A DNA stretch of 64,000 bases, taken from Prevotella sp. (GTDB lineage Bacteria > Bacteroidota > Bacteroidia > Bacteroidales > Bacteroidaceae). The stretch is from the NCBI GenBank assembly GCA_024688365.1, contig JAILEG010000043.1, positions 60,694 to 124,693 on the forward strand, read 5' to 3'. Under the pieces are notes generated by a model. The model ran no database searches, was not told the origin of the DNA, and saw only the letters and a list, made by a program, of their open reading frames with translations. The position numbers and the translations under genes were made by a program. This document shows, piece by piece, positions 45,203 through 55,218 of this stretch; position 1 is the first letter of the stretch; each line of letters begins with the position of its first letter.

Positions 45203-47173
45203 TTATAATTTAAAGCTTACTGGCTGTCCGCTATAGGTCTTACACACTGTCTTGCCCTTACGGAGCAGGTTGACAAGGACCTTACCACTCTGGCGGTACA
45301 CATGAATACTGAAGGTCTCGCCACACAGATGCACCTTCTCCAGCCACATCTCCTCCCAATCCTTGGGAAGCCGTGGCGACAACGTAAACCGTCTGAGGCC
45401 TGTAGAGCGGATACCAAAAAGACCCTCCGTGAAGATACGGGCATAAAGGGCACTCTCCGCCGAAAGATGACGCTGATTACCTTCCGGCCAGGCCTCAATA
45501 GCATAAGGCACATGATCACCCAGCAATCGGCTCTCAGAGTAACTCTTGAGGAAAGCAAGCGCCTGCTCTGTAGCACCAGCCATAAGGGCTCCACGCAAGG
45601 CATAAAGCGTGCTGCGGTCCCAGAAAGTCCTGTCACCTGCTTGTGTGAGCAACCCATTCTCAGTCCAAAGACGAGGTGAGAAGAGGGCCCTGACAGTTCC
45701 TTCCGCACGGGTAAAGATGCCCATTGTCAGCGGAACACAGATCCAGGAGCGAAGCACCGTATTCCCTTCATAGTATTGATAGGTGTCAAAGCCCTCTACA
45801 CTGCTATGGAAATAAGTATCAATAGCTCGCCGCATCTGCCGGGCCTGCCTCCGATAGGTCTCAGCCTCCACACGATGAAGGTCGGCACACAGATAGGAAG
45901 CCGAGAGAAGAGCATCATAATAGAGTGAGGATGTACAGAGATTAGCCTCCCCTGAGAGGAAACGGCGTTCCAGCTCATCCGACTCAGAGGTCACAACCCC
46001 ATCCTCATTTATATGTCTCCGACAATACTCCAGACACCAGGTTATCAGCGGAAGTAGCTCTTCTGCCTGCTCACGTGAGCCACACTCAAGGGCAAAGCGT
46101 GCTGCCCCATAGGCTATCATGGCTGCATCTCCACGGTCGCCTGCCGCACTGAACGCATCATCACCTTCGGCAATAATACTGCTGGGAATAGGAGTCCAGG
46201 CATCATTCATCCATTTCCCAAAAAGCCGCCACGCATTCATAGCCGACTTTATGGCATAGTCATAACCAGTAAACGGAAAGAACGGATTAGCATATTCTGC
46301 CTGATCATTCGCCCATATAGCCGCATAGTAAGCCTCACCACCCGGACTGTGCATAGGACCGCACTTGGTCTGGAAGATGCTCTCACAAGCACGTATCTTG
46401 GCAAATGCGAACATGCGGTTGACAACAGAGTCTGGAGTATGCAGCACCAGGTTGCCGGCAAGTTGCCGCACCCATGCCTGGCGGGCAGAGATTTCCTCCC
46501 AAGCATCGACATCAGGTGCCGGAATATCCTCCTCATGGGCACAAAGGAAAGCTGAGAAGGATATGCTTTCTCCACCTTTCAGCATCCATGTGCCGTTTCC
46601 CCTCATTACCTGCTCTATGACATAGCTTCCTTTGACCCCCTCTTCCTTTGCCGTAGAGAGTGTCAGATGGCTTTTTCCTACAGATACCTGTACAGGGTAG
46701 CCATGGGCATTGGTAAGCCGATAAGCTGTCACAACACCAGCCTTATTGACCGATGGACTGATAATACGCTGAAGGTGTATGCCACCAAAATGACTATAGA
46801 CCGTCAGGACACCATTCAGACGGATACTGTCCACATGCTCACCTTCCATGCTCCGTCTGTTGATGCTTACCGCATCCAAAGGATTCCAGCCTATGCGCCG
46901 CTGCAGACTGCCGCCAGTATCATTGGGCACCGTGCGCAACATGGGCCAGACCATTCCATAATTACAGGAAAACTCTCCAGAAGGAAGAATCCCATAACGA
47001 AGGACAACCGACACCTGTCTGCCCGACATCTCTATATGGTCCTGATGGTGACGGGCATCATTCACCCATACAATACCATCCGGACCACTCAGATGCCAGA
47101 AAGGCTTATCCTTCTGAACGGCCAAAAGCAGGACTGGGAAGCAGGAGAAGAGTAGAGCTAAGAGCTTTTTCAC
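45203..47173 (-). CDS. Six-hairpin (alpha/alpha)6 glycosidase-like secreted protein
   Basis: A 656-residue protein with signal peptide (LLALLFSCFPVLLLA-VQ). An N-terminal beta domain (about residues 25-230) precedes a helical toroid. The toroid shows SPGGEAYYAAIWANDQAEYANP, DAWTPIPSSIIAEGDDAFSAAGDRGD and YAIEAWPEGNQRHLSAESALYARIFTEG (each shortened to read). Acidic residues in WANDQAE and EAWPEGNQ are candidate catalytic groups. I cannot assign a CAZy family. It ends at the barrel with no sorting tail. It lies 13 nt after the SusF-like gene. Confidence 0.7.
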   Translation of the reverse strand: MKKLLALLFSCFPVLLLAVQKDKPFWHLSGPDGIVWVNDARHHQDHIEMSGRQVSVVLRYGILPSGEFSCNYGMVWPMLRTVPNDTGGSLQRRIGWNPLDAVSINRRSMEGEHVDSIRLNGVLTVYSHFGGIHLQRIISPSVNKAGVVTAYRLTNAHGYPVQVSVGKSHLTLSTAKEEGVKGSYVIEQVMRGNGTWMLKGGESISFSAFLCAHEEDIPAPDVDAWEEISARQAWVRQLAGNLVLHTPDSVVNRMFAFAKIRACESIFQTKCGPMHSPGGEAYYAAIWANDQAEYANPFFPFTGYDYAIKSAMNAWRLFGKWMNDAWTPIPSSIIAEGDDAFSAAGDRGDAAMIAYGAARFALECGSREQAEELLPLITWCLEYCRRHINEDGVVTSESDELERRFLSGEANLCTSSLYYDALLSASYLCADLHRVEAETYRRQARQMRRAIDTYFHSSVEGFDTYQYYEGNTVLRSWICVPLTMGIFTRAEGTVRALFSPRLWTENGLLTQAGDRTFWDRSTLYALRGALMAGATEQALAFLKSYSESRLLGDHVPYAIEAWPEGNQRHLSAESALYARIFTEGLFGIRSTGLRRFTLSPRLPKDWEEMWLEKVHLCGETFSIHVYRQSGKVLVNLLRKGKTVCKTYSGQPVSFKL

Positions 47174-47186
47174 CTTGTTATATGAT

Positions 47187-47921
47187 TTATTTGCCTAAGT
47201 ATTCAGCCTTGAAACTTTCCCGGAACACGTTGACCGTAATACGGTATCGGCCCTCACGCTTCACCTCCCACTTCGTATCTGCCCCATTGCCACGCACCGC
47301 TGTCGTCGTGAGAGGATCCTCACCTGCTGTGAATGGGTGAAGCTGCTTTGGCCCCCATGCAAGCTGGCCCTCCAATTTGAAGGCATGAGACTCCTCAAAC
47401 TTCTCATGTGCCTTCAGCTCACCCGTCCATGTCCATAGGTTCGGGTCATGACTGTCCCTGGTAAAAGGTTCAAGATGCAGGCGGTCCCAGCCACAGCTGA
47501 GCGCACCGCCACCAATGAAAAGCTCATCCCAAGGACGGAACAGCTCACCACGCAGCGTATGGTCAGTCATGTCAACGGAGAAGCGGTAAGTGTCTTCCGC
47601 AAAACCGACCTGCCATCCAGCAGCCTTGGCATCAGCACTCAGCACAAAACCTATACCACGGTTGGCAATGTCAGCATCCTCCTGTAGGGGAACCAAATAG
47701 CGGGTAGACTTCTTCTTCTTTCGTGTTGTCTGGATCTTCACCTCACCAGCCTTCAGGCTTCCAGCATAGCGGAAGCGGTGATCAGCAGTGAGTTCCAGTT
47801 TCTGCACTCTCCCTGGAACGGCTGATCCTGTTATCCAAAGTTCCGCCAGCTGCTGTGCCCTGACAGGCAGGACACAGAGCGACATCACCAAAAGAAGCAT
47901 TATATTTCTTAGTTGTTTCAT
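47187..47921 (-). CDS. SusE/SusF-like secreted carbohydrate-binding protein
   Basis: A 244-residue protein with a signal peptide ending LPVRA-QQ and no lipobox Cys. It has two beta-sandwich repeats of the SusE/SusF kind: LWITGSAVPGRVQKLELTADHRFRYAGSL and LFIGGGALSCGWDRLHLEPF..NLWTWTGELKA (cut for length). It ends YRITVNVFRESFKAEYLG. The domains bind starch in SusE/F. The ligand here is unknown. Lack of a lipidation Cys suggests a periplasmic or released protein rather than a surface lipoprotein. Confidence 0.8.
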   Translation of the reverse strand: MKQLRNIMLLLVMSLCVLPVRAQQLAELWITGSAVPGRVQKLELTADHRFRYAGSLKAGEVKIQTTRKKKKSTRYLVPLQEDADIANRGIGFVLSADAKAAGWQVGFAEDTYRFSVDMTDHTLRGELFRPWDELFIGGGALSCGWDRLHLEPFTRDSHDPNLWTWTGELKAHEKFEESHAFKLEGQLAWGPKQLHPFTAGEDPLTTTAVRGNGADTKWEVKREGRYRITVNVFRESFKAEYLGK

Positions 47922-47961
47922 TGTATATTAAGTTCAAGAGTTTATCGTTTATTCGTTACTA

Positions 47962-50232
47962 TCAGGCTTTCTTGAGAGTGATGACATTCATTTTCTCAAA
48001 GCCCACTTTACTTAGTACAACGGTCACAGTACGTGTTGCGGCATTGTATGACCATCCATCGGCAGCAAGTACAGTACCATTGACTACTACCTGAGCAGGC
48101 TTATCCTCACAGAGGAACTCTGCTTGATAACTGCGAAGCTCGGGCATTCCTGCAAAAGCGCCTACACGTGGCATTATCTTCAGCGTTACCCCATCATCAG
48201 TACGTGTCTGGATGAGGTCAGTAGTGGTGTACTCATTATTCTTATAGCCCTCATCATCCCCATTATCCTCATAGTAGGCCATCTTGCCATCCTTTCCTGG
48301 GACAACCTTCAGCACAAGTGTCTCAGGACGTGACTTAAGATTGAATACGTGCGGATAATTGACGATGATCGACCCTGCCTTATAGAAGTAAGGTATCTCC
48401 TCCAAGGCATAACTGTCAGTAAAGGTTTTTCCCCCGTCAATAAGCTGGTTACGACACACATCAAACCACCGCCCTTCTGGCAGCCAAGTGGTGCGGCTGG
48501 CACGTCCGTCCTTACCGCTCCGGCTTACGACAGGTGCGACAAGGATATCGCTGCCAAACATATACTCATCCTCAAAACGATAGGCATTGTTGTCCTCAGG
48601 ACTGTCATAGTAGAGCGGACGGCAGATCGAGATGCCCGTATCATATGCCATACGCGCCGCATTGTAGATGTAAGGCATCAGGGCATAGCGCAGATTGACC
48701 GTCTTCAGCAGTGAGGAGAAGTTGTCGTACTTCCATATTCTGCGCTCGATACCCTCCCAGTTGGTGGCATGAGTACGGAAGACAGGGGTGAAAACACCAT
48801 ATTGACACCAGCGCAGATAAAGCTCGGGGTCATTCCCATCAAACTGCTGATGCCCTCCAAGGTCATGTCCCCAATATCCAAAGCAGACATTGGAAGCCGT
48901 AGAGGTGAAGTAAGGCTCGAAAGCAAGTGTACCAAACGTAGTGAAAGAGTCGCCCGAGAATCCGATAGGATAGCGGTGGCTGCCCAATCCTCCCCAGCGA
49001 TGGAAAATGACAGGGCGGTGATCCTTACGGTTCAGACGCATGTCATTGTAGAAAACGTGGTTACACCAGAAAGTCTCTCCCAGTCCGGCTACACGTGGAT
49101 TGGTGAGATTCTGCTGCCAGTCAAGCCACCAGAAATCAACCCCCTGAGCCTCACGCTTGCGCAGTATGTTCCTGAACATGACGCGGTAGAACGTACTGTC
49201 CTCCAACTGCCAGGGCACTACCTTCGTATCGGCAGGCATGCGCATGTCACGCACCATATCCTGGAAATATTCCTCATCATCGTCAACCCCATCAGCAGGG
49301 TGCAGGTTCAGTCCCACCTTCAGTTGCTTATCGTGCATGAACTTGATAAGTCCCTCTGGATCAGGAATGATACTCTTATCCCAAGTCCAGCCTGTCCAGC
49401 CCTTGGTATGCCAGTCCATGTCGAATATCATCACGTCAAGTGGAATCTTGTTGGCCTGTATCTCATTGGCTATGTTCATGAAGTCCTGTGCCGTGTAACG
49501 CTGATACTTGCTGTACCAATATCCCAAGATATAGAGTGGCGGCATAGGCATCTTACCGGCAACCTTGGTGAAATCGGCCAGGGCTGTCTTGTACCTATGA
49601 CCGTAGCCCATGAAGTACCAGTCAATGGCATCCTTGTCGACAGGCTCGGCAAACCATTCAATGCCATCTACATTCTTGTCAAAGGCAAATGTCGTACTGC
49701 CGTCACCCCGCTTTGTCCGGGGACTCTCGTCAACAAGAGCCCACCCACTACGGGAGAGCAGGCCATCCTCCAGTTCCGAACGTTTAGAGTCGCCAATGGC
49801 TCCATCCAGCGTGCGGGTCGTCCCCTTCAGGTTCAAGGCATCTTCCTTGCCAGGAAACCACATCACATCGCGTCCATTCAGACGGAAGGTGATGCTGAGC
49901 GACTGTGCGTTCCTTTGCGCAGGATTAATCTCGCTGCCGAGCTTATAGCGCAAGGTCAAAGCTGATGTCTTGATGGTGAGGTATCCATTCTCAGTGGTCT
50001 GTGTGAAAGCCGGAACAGGCAAGTTGCGGTTGACGACCGCAAACGTAGCACGATCCTCAAAAAGCTGCTTGCCGCTGTACTGGATACGGATCATCTCCGG
50101 GGTCAGCACAGTGAAACGTGCGTTACCCGACAGGACGACAGCCTTCGGATTGGCCACAGGATTGTTCTCTCCTGCAGCCGAAACCGTCAGCACGCTTACC
50201 AGGGCAACGAGTAAAGTTATTAGGTGTCTCAT
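47962..50232 (-). CDS. GH31 alpha-glucosidase-like enzyme (paralog 2)
   Basis: A 756-residue exported GH31 enzyme. The nucleophile is Asp371 in FWWLDWQQN and the acid/base is Asp428 in GFSGD. DMDWHTKGWTGWTWDKS and NLHPADGV line the barrel. It ends in a beta-sandwich (KVGFEKMNVITLKK) without the extra C-terminal tail of its paralog at 39696. The two are clearly related along most of the chain, so a duplication within the locus is likely. They may differ in location or linkage preference. Confidence 0.92.
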   Translation of the reverse strand: MRHLITLLVALVSVLTVSAAGENNPVANPKAVVLSGNARFTVLTPEMIRIQYSGKQLFEDRATFAVVNRNLPVPAFTQTTENGYLTIKTSALTLRYKLGSEINPAQRNAQSLSITFRLNGRDVMWFPGKEDALNLKGTTRTLDGAIGDSKRSELEDGLLSRSGWALVDESPRTKRGDGSTTFAFDKNVDGIEWFAEPVDKDAIDWYFMGYGHRYKTALADFTKVAGKMPMPPLYILGYWYSKYQRYTAQDFMNIANEIQANKIPLDVMIFDMDWHTKGWTGWTWDKSIIPDPEGLIKFMHDKQLKVGLNLHPADGVDDDEEYFQDMVRDMRMPADTKVVPWQLEDSTFYRVMFRNILRKREAQGVDFWWLDWQQNLTNPRVAGLGETFWCNHVFYNDMRLNRKDHRPVIFHRWGGLGSHRYPIGFSGDSFTTFGTLAFEPYFTSTASNVCFGYWGHDLGGHQQFDGNDPELYLRWCQYGVFTPVFRTHATNWEGIERRIWKYDNFSSLLKTVNLRYALMPYIYNAARMAYDTGISICRPLYYDSPEDNNAYRFEDEYMFGSDILVAPVVSRSGKDGRASRTTWLPEGRWFDVCRNQLIDGGKTFTDSYALEEIPYFYKAGSIIVNYPHVFNLKSRPETLVLKVVPGKDGKMAYYEDNGDDEGYKNNEYTTTDLIQTRTDDGVTLKIMPRVGAFAGMPELRSYQAEFLCEDKPAQVVVNGTVLAADGWSYNAATRTVTVVLSKVGFEKMNVITLKKA

Positions 50233-50298
50233 TGGAATTTCTTATGAATAGTGTTTTGTTTGTTCTTGGATTGTAAATGCAGAGTCAGCCGTTGTCAG

Positions 50299-51561
50299 TC
50301 AGCTCATCTTCACAATCTTCTGATTGGCCATCCCAGCCTGCCCCATCACCTGAATGATGTATATACCGTCAGCCAGGTCATTGACCCAAAGGTCCTTACT
50401 TTCCACCGACTGACCATTCCTGACCATCTCGCCACGGGCATTGTACAGCCTCCAGGTGAATGGTGAGTGAGACGGACCACTTATCTGGTAATAGTTATCA
50501 CCACCACTGGTGACCGTATAGGGAGCCTTGTCAGCCACAGCATCATCTATTCCCGTCGTTGAGAAATAAGGTTTCTCAGCCTCAAATGATGGCTTCCCAT
50601 CCTCTATGTAAGGCCATCCATCCTTATCCCAGCTCACCTTGTCAAGGTACAACTGCCGGCCTGCATCAGGGTCACTTGCCTCAAATCCATGATAGAGCAT
50701 CCAATACTGCCCCTTGTCATCAACTATCAGCTCTGAGTTATGCCCTGGTCCCAGCACATACTCGCTCTTGCGGAGGATGGTCTCAAAAGGATGGTTCATA
50801 ATGCTGTAGCCAGCCTTGTTGACATAGGGTCCCTTGAGGCTTTTGCTTCGTGCCACCACAACGTGATAAGTACTGGCGGCTCCCTCGCAGCAAGTGCCTG
50901 ACGACCCCATGAGATAGTAATAATCACCACGCTTCACGATCATGGTTCCCTCGGTGTTGTCAACGTTCCCATCAACACCTGGGGCAATCTGGAAACGTGT
51001 CCCTTCCTTATAAGCCAGACCGTCAGCCGACAGTTCTATACCATAGATTCCACGGAAACTGCCCCAAAAGAGATAATTTTTACCATCCTCATCTTGGAAG
51101 AAACAGGGATCAATACTGTTCTTCACACCTATCTCTGAGCTGATGAACAGCTTGCCATGATCAGTGAAAGGACCTGTAGGAGCAGGGGCTGTAGCAACAC
51201 CAATGCCACATTCCCACTCTCCTCCCCATGTCGACATGGAATAGTAAAGCACATATTGCCCGTTCACATAATTGATGTCTGGTGCCCAGATACCGGCCTT
51301 TGGCACGAAGGAAGGACGGGTCGCAGAGGTAAAGGCTCCACCAGCCAGCCGCCAGTTGACCAAGTCACGTGACTTATAGATAGGCACCGACTGCTCGCCA
51401 TTCTCAGTGGCATAAACATAGAACCACCCATCCTGTCCCTTGATGACCGTAGGATCCGGCAGGTTCTTGCCCTTTACAGGATTGGTATAGGTTTCCTGGG
51501 CGAGGACGGCCGGCATGCTGAGCAGCACAGCCAGTCCGCAAGTAAGGATTCTTTTCTTCAT
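50299..51561 (-). CDS. GH43 glycosidase with T9SS-like C-terminal domain
   Basis: A 420-residue exported enzyme. The five-bladed GH43 propeller (about residues 24-320) shows the catalytic set: Asp36 in NLPDPTVI (base), Asp151 in NSIDPCFF (pKa modulator) and Glu204 in DNTEGTMI (acid). GH43 enzymes are arabinanases, arabinofuranosidases or xylosidases. NPVKGKNLPDP and the VLGPGHNS block resemble arabinan-active members. A T-T-G-I linker precedes a C-terminal beta domain (WRLYNARGEMV..LADGIYIIQVMGQ) of the type A type IX sorting kind. Confidence 0.9.
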   Translation of the reverse strand: MKKRILTCGLAVLLSMPAVLAQETYTNPVKGKNLPDPTVIKGQDGWFYVYATENGEQSVPIYKSRDLVNWRLAGGAFTSATRPSFVPKAGIWAPDINYVNGQYVLYYSMSTWGGEWECGIGVATAPAPTGPFTDHGKLFISSEIGVKNSIDPCFFQDEDGKNYLFWGSFRGIYGIELSADGLAYKEGTRFQIAPGVDGNVDNTEGTMIVKRGDYYYLMGSSGTCCEGAASTYHVVVARSKSLKGPYVNKAGYSIMNHPFETILRKSEYVLGPGHNSELIVDDKGQYWMLYHGFEASDPDAGRQLYLDKVSWDKDGWPYIEDGKPSFEAEKPYFSTTGIDDAVADKAPYTVTSGGDNYYQISGPSHSPFTWRLYNARGEMVRNGQSVESKDLWVNDLADGIYIIQVMGQAGMANQKIVKMS

Positions 51562-51605
51562 AATGATTGGTTTTCGTGTAGATGATTGTCCTCACAGGAG
51601 GACGA

Positions 51606-52076
51606 TTACTTCTTAAAGTGTATCGTAGCCTTGGCCGTCGAGCCTGTAGGTATCAGAGCGGTAGGCTGGTTCAGGTCTATGGGCATGCCCATAACGTTGA
51701 CTGCTATGTCTATCGAGTCACGTGAGCCATAATCACCTGAGAGCAGACCGGAATTCTCCACGTACCGTTCCAGATCGGCGTAAGGCACCTGCATTGACAG
51801 CGTACTCAGCTCACCGGCCTGCATCTGCCCCTGCACCTCAACGGTGTCAGGGGTATAGACATTGGACAGGAACACACGGTACTTGGCATTGCCCACGTCA
51901 ATCCAGCGCAGGGTAAGGTTGTCAGCCGAGTCCTTCAGCAGATTGACATTGTACTCACTATGCTCTACAAACATGCTCTTTGCCCGTGGTACTCCTGCCC
52001 CTTCCTCATCAACGCATGAGTGGAAAAGCAGCCCGGCAAGTGCCATGACAGAACAGATATATACTAACTTCTTCAT
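51606..52076 (-). CDS. Small surface lipoprotein of the glycan locus
   Basis: A 156-residue lipoprotein with lipobox GLLFHSC-VDEE (Cys21). One beta-sandwich-like domain follows (LTLRWIDVGNAKYRVFLSNVY, LSMQVPYADLERYVENSGLL), similar in feel to the N-terminal SusE domain. No known catalytic motif is visible. It lies between the SusE-like and GH43 genes and is probably a surface glycan-binding or spacer protein. Confidence 0.65.
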   Translation of the reverse strand: MKKLVYICSVMALAGLLFHSCVDEEGAGVPRAKSMFVEHSEYNVNLLKDSADNLTLRWIDVGNAKYRVFLSNVYTPDTVEVQGQMQAGELSTLSMQVPYADLERYVENSGLLSGDYGSRDSIDIAVNVMGMPIDLNQPTALIPTGSTAKATIHFKK

Positions 52077-52108
52077 ATTTTCAGTGTTTCAATGTTTACG
52101 ATTCCCGA

Positions 52109-53245
52109 TTACTGCACTGGCTCAAAGGAAGTCCACATGTCGTCAGCATCCAGACAGAGCGAGAACTTATATCGCCCAGAGCTGCGCACAACCCATTTCA
52201 CGTCACCACCAGCTCCCTGCGAACGGAAGTTGTACAGACGGTGGTCAACCGCAGGGTCTGCCTTCTCCACCGGAGCAAAGAAGAACTGGTCACCCCATCC
52301 TGTGCCCGTATTTACCTTCAGCTCTCCGTCAGCATTGAAGTCGCCCGTCCAGGAGAAGATGTAAGGATAGCGTGGATTCTCTATTGTGAAGAGTCCCTCC
52401 GCCGAACCTGGATCCCAACCCACAGAGCAGCCATTTCCACAAAGGCGGATGGTCTCAGGTGTCGGCAGCTGCACGATATTCTTCACACGGCAGTCCATGA
52501 AGTCATTGTTGGTATCAACGATGAACGTGCGTGTCCCGTTCACCGTGTTTGTGAATGACCTTACTTCTCCCTCTGTCACATAGCTCATCTTCTCGCCCTC
52601 TGCCTGTCCGTAAGCCGGGTAAGCATCAGTAGCCGAAGTAGTGAAGTAATAACCACAGGGCGACAGGCTGTAAGTGCCTTCATAGATACCTGATCCTAAC
52701 TGGCGCTGTGTCAGCCGCTCCACCCGTTCGGTGCCCGTTGCCTCGTCCTTCATGTGCAGATAGAGGTAAGTTGGATTCTTCTCATAGCCGGTCACGCGGA
52801 ACTCTACCGTTGATGACTCAGGCTTGACATATCTCACCTCATTGTTCACTGTTCCTACCACCTGTGCCGTGACTGACACTGGTGTCCCGGCCGGAACCCA
52901 GCGTGCCACAATGGCATTCAGCTCCTTATGGGTGAATGACAGTTCCCGCTTGCTGCCCAACGGGATATAGTCAGTGTGGTTGTCGCTCTTGGTGTCAGTG
53001 GCATAGAGACGAAGGGCATAGGTGATGGAGTCATAGCTCTCAACGGGGCTCTGTGCCTCATCCCAGCTGAACGTGATGGCAGCCTCCTCTTCCTGCGCCT
53101 TGCTGAGCACAAGCTCGCTGGCGGATGCCTTCACGTGCATGGCATCAGGCTGATCCTCAAGTGTGAAGTAAGTAGGATCCTCATTGCAGGCTGAGAAAGC
53201 CAGCAGGACACCTAAGAGTCCGAGGAATTGATTGATTGTTTTCAT
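52109..53245 (-). CDS. SusE-like surface lipoprotein
   Basis: A 378-residue lipoprotein (LLGVLLAFSAC-NEDPTYF, Cys20). The N-terminal SusE domain (about residues 40-150, ITFSWDEAQSPVESYDSITYALRLY) is followed by a middle beta domain. The C-terminal SusE/F-type carbohydrate-binding module starts near IRLCGNGCSVGWDPGSAEG and includes FSWTGDFNADGELKV. It follows susD by 41 nt, the usual position for SusE. It binds polysaccharide at the surface. Confidence 0.85.
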   Translation of the reverse strand: MKTINQFLGLLGVLLAFSACNEDPTYFTLEDQPDAMHVKASASELVLSKAQEEEAAITFSWDEAQSPVESYDSITYALRLYATDTKSDNHTDYIPLGSKRELSFTHKELNAIVARWVPAGTPVSVTAQVVGTVNNEVRYVKPESSTVEFRVTGYEKNPTYLYLHMKDEATGTERVERLTQRQLGSGIYEGTYSLSPCGYYFTTSATDAYPAYGQAEGEKMSYVTEGEVRSFTNTVNGTRTFIVDTNNDFMDCRVKNIVQLPTPETIRLCGNGCSVGWDPGSAEGLFTIENPRYPYIFSWTGDFNADGELKVNTGTGWGDQFFFAPVEKADPAVDHRLYNFRSQGAGGDVKWVVRSSGRYKFSLCLDADDMWTSFEPVQ

Positions 53246-53286
53246 TGTCGTCTGATTTATTTTGTGGGAAACCTCCGGGCCAACGC

Positions 53287-55206
53287 TTAGTCAACCCAGA
53301 ACGGTCCCTGAACAAGGTTAGGATTCTTCTCATACTCGTCAATGTAGACTGGCATCCAGTAATACTGACGTTTCCAGATGCGGTGCTGGAACACCGTGCG
53401 CTTATAGAAATTGGCGGCTGTGGTGCCCTCAGAGTTCATTCCGTAGCCGTCGCCCGTCATCTCCGGCAGGTTCTCGGCATCCTTCCAGCGGCGGATGTCA
53501 TACCAGCGGTTGTCCTCGAAGCATAGTTCCACACGGCGCTCTGCACGGATGGCCTTGCGCAGCGCTTCCTGCGTGTTGTCAATGTGGATGTAGTCCTCAT
53601 TGAGCGCATCCACATTGTCGAAGGTGTACTGGCGCACACCCGCACGTTCCCGGATCCGGTTCAGATACTCAAGGGCCGAGCTGCGTGCCTCAGCATTATC
53701 ATAGGCTTCATTCTCAGCCTCAGCATAGTCAAGATAAGTGAAGGCAAGCCGATAGATGAATCCCTGGCGGGCGGTTACATTACCCGTCTGGATGTTATCA
53801 GTCATGCAGATAGCCTTCCTGACAAGATAGCCGTTCTGCGGGGCATCATGTGGAGAACTGGAACGGATATTGTCAACATGGTTGTACATCATGTCGGCCT
53901 TGCGGTTCAGATAGGTCAGCCATGCGCCGTTATAGGTCACGGCATTGTAGAAACGGGGCTCACGGTTGCAGTACATGTTATAGGTACGGGCCGAGGTAAT
54001 CTCACCCGGCTTGCCTGTGCCATACTCCCACTTCGTGTCACGGCGGTCAACGGCATTGGAGAATCCCTCCTCATGATAGTTCGAGTTGGCATCGCTGATG
54101 GGCAGACCATTCTTGGTGAAGAAGGCATCCACCAGTCCCTGATACAGTCCGAGCCCGTTGCCACCACCGGCCTCACGCACCGTTGACCAGATGAGCAGTC
54201 CCTCAGCCGCACTGTAGGCATTGCCCTTGGTTACGGGGAAGGTTATCTCACGGTTGCCCTCACTCCAACGCTTGATGTGAACGTTGTAAGTCGACATGAA
54301 CGGGTCAACCGTGCCGTCATCATTATACTCCTTATAGAGCTGATAGCCGGCTTTCTCAGCCTCGTCAATACAGAGCTTGCATGCCTCAGCTGCCTTCACC
54401 CACTTCTTGGGGTCATAGGACTGACTGAAAATCTGCTGCCCCTCCTTATTCCTGTAGTTGTTATACCAGGGGTTGCCATTGACCAGCGGGCTGGCAGCAA
54501 AGAGCAGCATGCGGGCCCGGACGGTGAGAGCCATTATCTTGGTGATGCGGCCATACTTGGCCGGATCATCATAAGAAGCCGGCAGGGCATTGGCAGCCTC
54601 CAGCATCTCCTTGTCACAATAGTCAACGACATCGTCAAACTTGGACTGTCCTATCATAAGGTCGGACAGAGTGAAGTCAGTGGGGGCTATATAGTTGGGC
54701 TTGAACGGAATACCACCATAAGCCTCAGCCATCTGCCACCAGCCGTAAGCCGTAAGGAAACGGATCTCGTTCTTGATGTTGTCAACCTCCTTCTGCGGGA
54801 TGTCCTGGTCAGGAAGTGCCTTGATGTTCTGTTCCAGGATGTAGCCGTGACGGATGTAGCGCGGCATACCAGCCCAGAGGTCTCCATTCCACCGGGAGTT
54901 GATGGTCCACTGCCCGAAGATCTTGGGAACTGTATTTGCCCAGTTCCACTGCTCCCATCGCCTTGATGGAGCCAGGTCATCAGCAAAGACCTCGTAGCCG
55001 TCATCAATGAGACGGTACTTGTCAGGCTGATGGATGATGTTATAGACATAGGAGAGCATGGAATAGACCTTGTCACGATTGGTGAACACCATACTCATGT
55101 CAAGTTCCGTGTCAGGTTCCTTGTCAAGATAGTCGGAGCAGGATGTTGTCATCGTGACAGCCAGCAGTCCGGCAGCGAAATATTTTGCTATTTTCAAAGT
55201 CTTCAT
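53287..55206 (-). CDS. SusD/RagB-family lipoprotein of the ten-gene glycan locus
   Basis: A 639-residue lipoprotein with lipobox AVTMTTSC-SDYLDKEPDTELDM. TPR-like helices (LTAYGWWQMAEAYGGIPF) and the C-terminal RAIRAERRVELCFEDNRWYDIRRW signature (shortened) identify SusD. It is longer than the first SusD of the window. It lies 12 nt after susC, so the two are translated together and form the importer. Confidence 0.95.
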   Translation of the reverse strand: MKTLKIAKYFAAGLLAVTMTTSCSDYLDKEPDTELDMSMVFTNRDKVYSMLSYVYNIIHQPDKYRLIDDGYEVFADDLAPSRRWEQWNWANTVPKIFGQWTINSRWNGDLWAGMPRYIRHGYILEQNIKALPDQDIPQKEVDNIKNEIRFLTAYGWWQMAEAYGGIPFKPNYIAPTDFTLSDLMIGQSKFDDVVDYCDKEMLEAANALPASYDDPAKYGRITKIMALTVRARMLLFAASPLVNGNPWYNNYRNKEGQQIFSQSYDPKKWVKAAEACKLCIDEAEKAGYQLYKEYNDDGTVDPFMSTYNVHIKRWSEGNREITFPVTKGNAYSAAEGLLIWSTVREAGGGNGLGLYQGLVDAFFTKNGLPISDANSNYHEEGFSNAVDRRDTKWEYGTGKPGEITSARTYNMYCNREPRFYNAVTYNGAWLTYLNRKADMMYNHVDNIRSSSPHDAPQNGYLVRKAICMTDNIQTGNVTARQGFIYRLAFTYLDYAEAENEAYDNAEARSSALEYLNRIRERAGVRQYTFDNVDALNEDYIHIDNTQEALRKAIRAERRVELCFEDNRWYDIRRWKDAENLPEMTGDGYGMNSEGTTAANFYKRTVFQHRIWKRQYYWMPVYIDEYEKNPNLVQGPFWVD

Positions 55207-55218
55207 AATCAGATTCTA

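Noticed and set aside
48769..49965. Open frame of 398 codons on the plus strand
   Set aside because: Antisense to the GH31 gene at 47962; no promoter, no recognisable motif.
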